From the NCBI RefSeq assembly GCF_900541605.1, contig NZ_UQKJ01000113.1, positions 1 through 5,870 on the forward strand: a stretch of 5,870 nucleotides of DNA, given 5' to 3'. Below the pieces are notes generated by a model, which saw only the letters and a list, made by a program, of their open reading frames with translations, was not told the origin of the DNA and made no database searches. This DNA is from an uncultured Dialister sp. GTDB taxonomy: Bacteria; Bacillota; Negativicutes; Veillonellales; Dialisteraceae. Made by a program: the position numbers and the translations under genes. Below, in pieces: positions 5,728-5,870 of this stretch (positions are counted from its first letter, which is position 1; each line of letters begins with the position of its first letter).

Positions 5728-5734
5728 TCACCTC
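5728..5734 (-). promoter_or_regulatory. Ribosome binding site that decides the ybhG start
   Basis: GAGGTGA lies five bases before the ATG at 5720-5722 and eight before the ATG at 5717-5719. The upstream in-frame GTG at 5729-5731 is part of this motif and so is unlikely to be the start codon. Confidence 0.75.
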
Positions 5735-5771
5735 ATTATTAGTAATGGCCCCAATGCGTTACGGGACTGAT

Positions 5772-5784
5772 GCGGCGAAGCCGC
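5772..5784. repeat. Small GC hairpin in the ybhG leader
   Basis: GCGGC, loop GAA, then GCCGC form a perfect 5-bp stem about 50 bases before the ybhG start. No T-run follows on either strand. It may be a leader structure or chance. Confidence 0.5.
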
Positions 5785-5794
5785 TGTTGGCCCA

Positions 5795-5818
5795 GGTCTA
5801 GATCTAGATCCAGGTCTA
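5795..5818. repeat. Hexanucleotide tandem repeat (GRTCYA x4)
   Basis: Four 6-bp units follow in order: GGTCTA, GATCTA, GATCCA and GGTCTA. The 10-mer CCAGGTCTAG occurs at 5792-5801 and 5810-5819, 18 bases apart. The tract lies about 70-95 bases upstream of the ybhG start. It differs from the heptamer tracts in both period and sequence. Confidence 0.8.
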
Positions 5819-5849
5819 GGGAAGCGCTGATTAATTCGCAGAGTCAGAT

Positions 5850-5855
5850 TTTATA
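5850..5855 (-). promoter_or_regulatory. Possible -10 element (TATAAA) upstream of ybhG
   Basis: Minus-strand TATAAA sits in the AT-rich right edge of the window. Any -35 partner would lie beyond the edge, so this cannot be tested here. The stretch at 5732-5849 shows no convincing sigma-70 pair. Confidence 0.2.
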
Positions 5856-5864
5856 AGGATTTTT

Positions 5865-5870
5865 ATGCAC
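5865..5870 (+). CDS. Possible start of a divergent gene, cut by the window edge
   Basis: An ATG at 5865-5867 has AAGGA (5855-5859) five bases upstream, a good ribosome-site arrangement in AT-rich DNA. Only two codons (Met-His) are visible, so neither the reading frame nor the product can be judged. A divergent gene here would share the leader region with ybhG. Chance remains quite likely. Confidence 0.25.

Overview
The window is a single minus-strand operon encoding a tripartite-type ABC exporter of the E. coli YbhG-YbhF-YbhS-YbhR kind. In transcription order it runs from a HlyD-family periplasmic adaptor (4706-5722), through a fused two-domain ABC ATPase (2426-4177) and an ABC-2 permease (1320-2426), to a second ABC-2 permease (204-1319). 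The gene order matches E. coli ybhGFSR. The protein motifs are clear: two Walker A/B sets in the ATPase, AREWERGT and AREREEGT in the permeases, and split lipoyl halves around a coiled coil in the adaptor. No outer-membrane TolC partner and no regulator lies inside the window.

An adaptor of this kind normally spans a periplasm, so the host should have two membranes. The purine-rich Shine-Dalgarno sequences, the moderately high GC and the style of intergenic repeats suggest a diderm Firmicute (Negativicutes, perhaps Dialister-like). That placement is an inference from style, not from a marker gene.

Layout from left to right: 1-90 is an unassigned flank. 84-124 is the probable operon terminator, a GC hairpin plus T-run on the minus strand with an unusual interlocking AT helix. 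132-159 is a heptanucleotide tandem repeat. 204-4177 holds the two permeases and the ATPase with no spacer between them (TGAATG and TAATG junctions). 4178-4705 is a 528-base spacer full of hairpins and 7-bp repeats that separates the adaptor from the rest. 4706-5722 is the adaptor gene. 5732-5870 is the upstream leader, with a small hairpin, a hexanucleotide repeat and a possible start of a divergent gene at the extreme right edge.

Working together, the ATPase would energise a YbhS/YbhR permease heterodimer in the inner membrane, and the adaptor would link it toward an outer-membrane channel encoded elsewhere. The substrate cannot be read from the sequence. The E. coli relative has been linked to drug and cation efflux.

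The operon itself is a known type. The points most worth a second look are the complementary degeneracy of the two ATPase sites, the repeat-packed spacer inside the operon, the heptamer-period repeats confined to non-coding DNA, and the pseudoknot-capable terminator.
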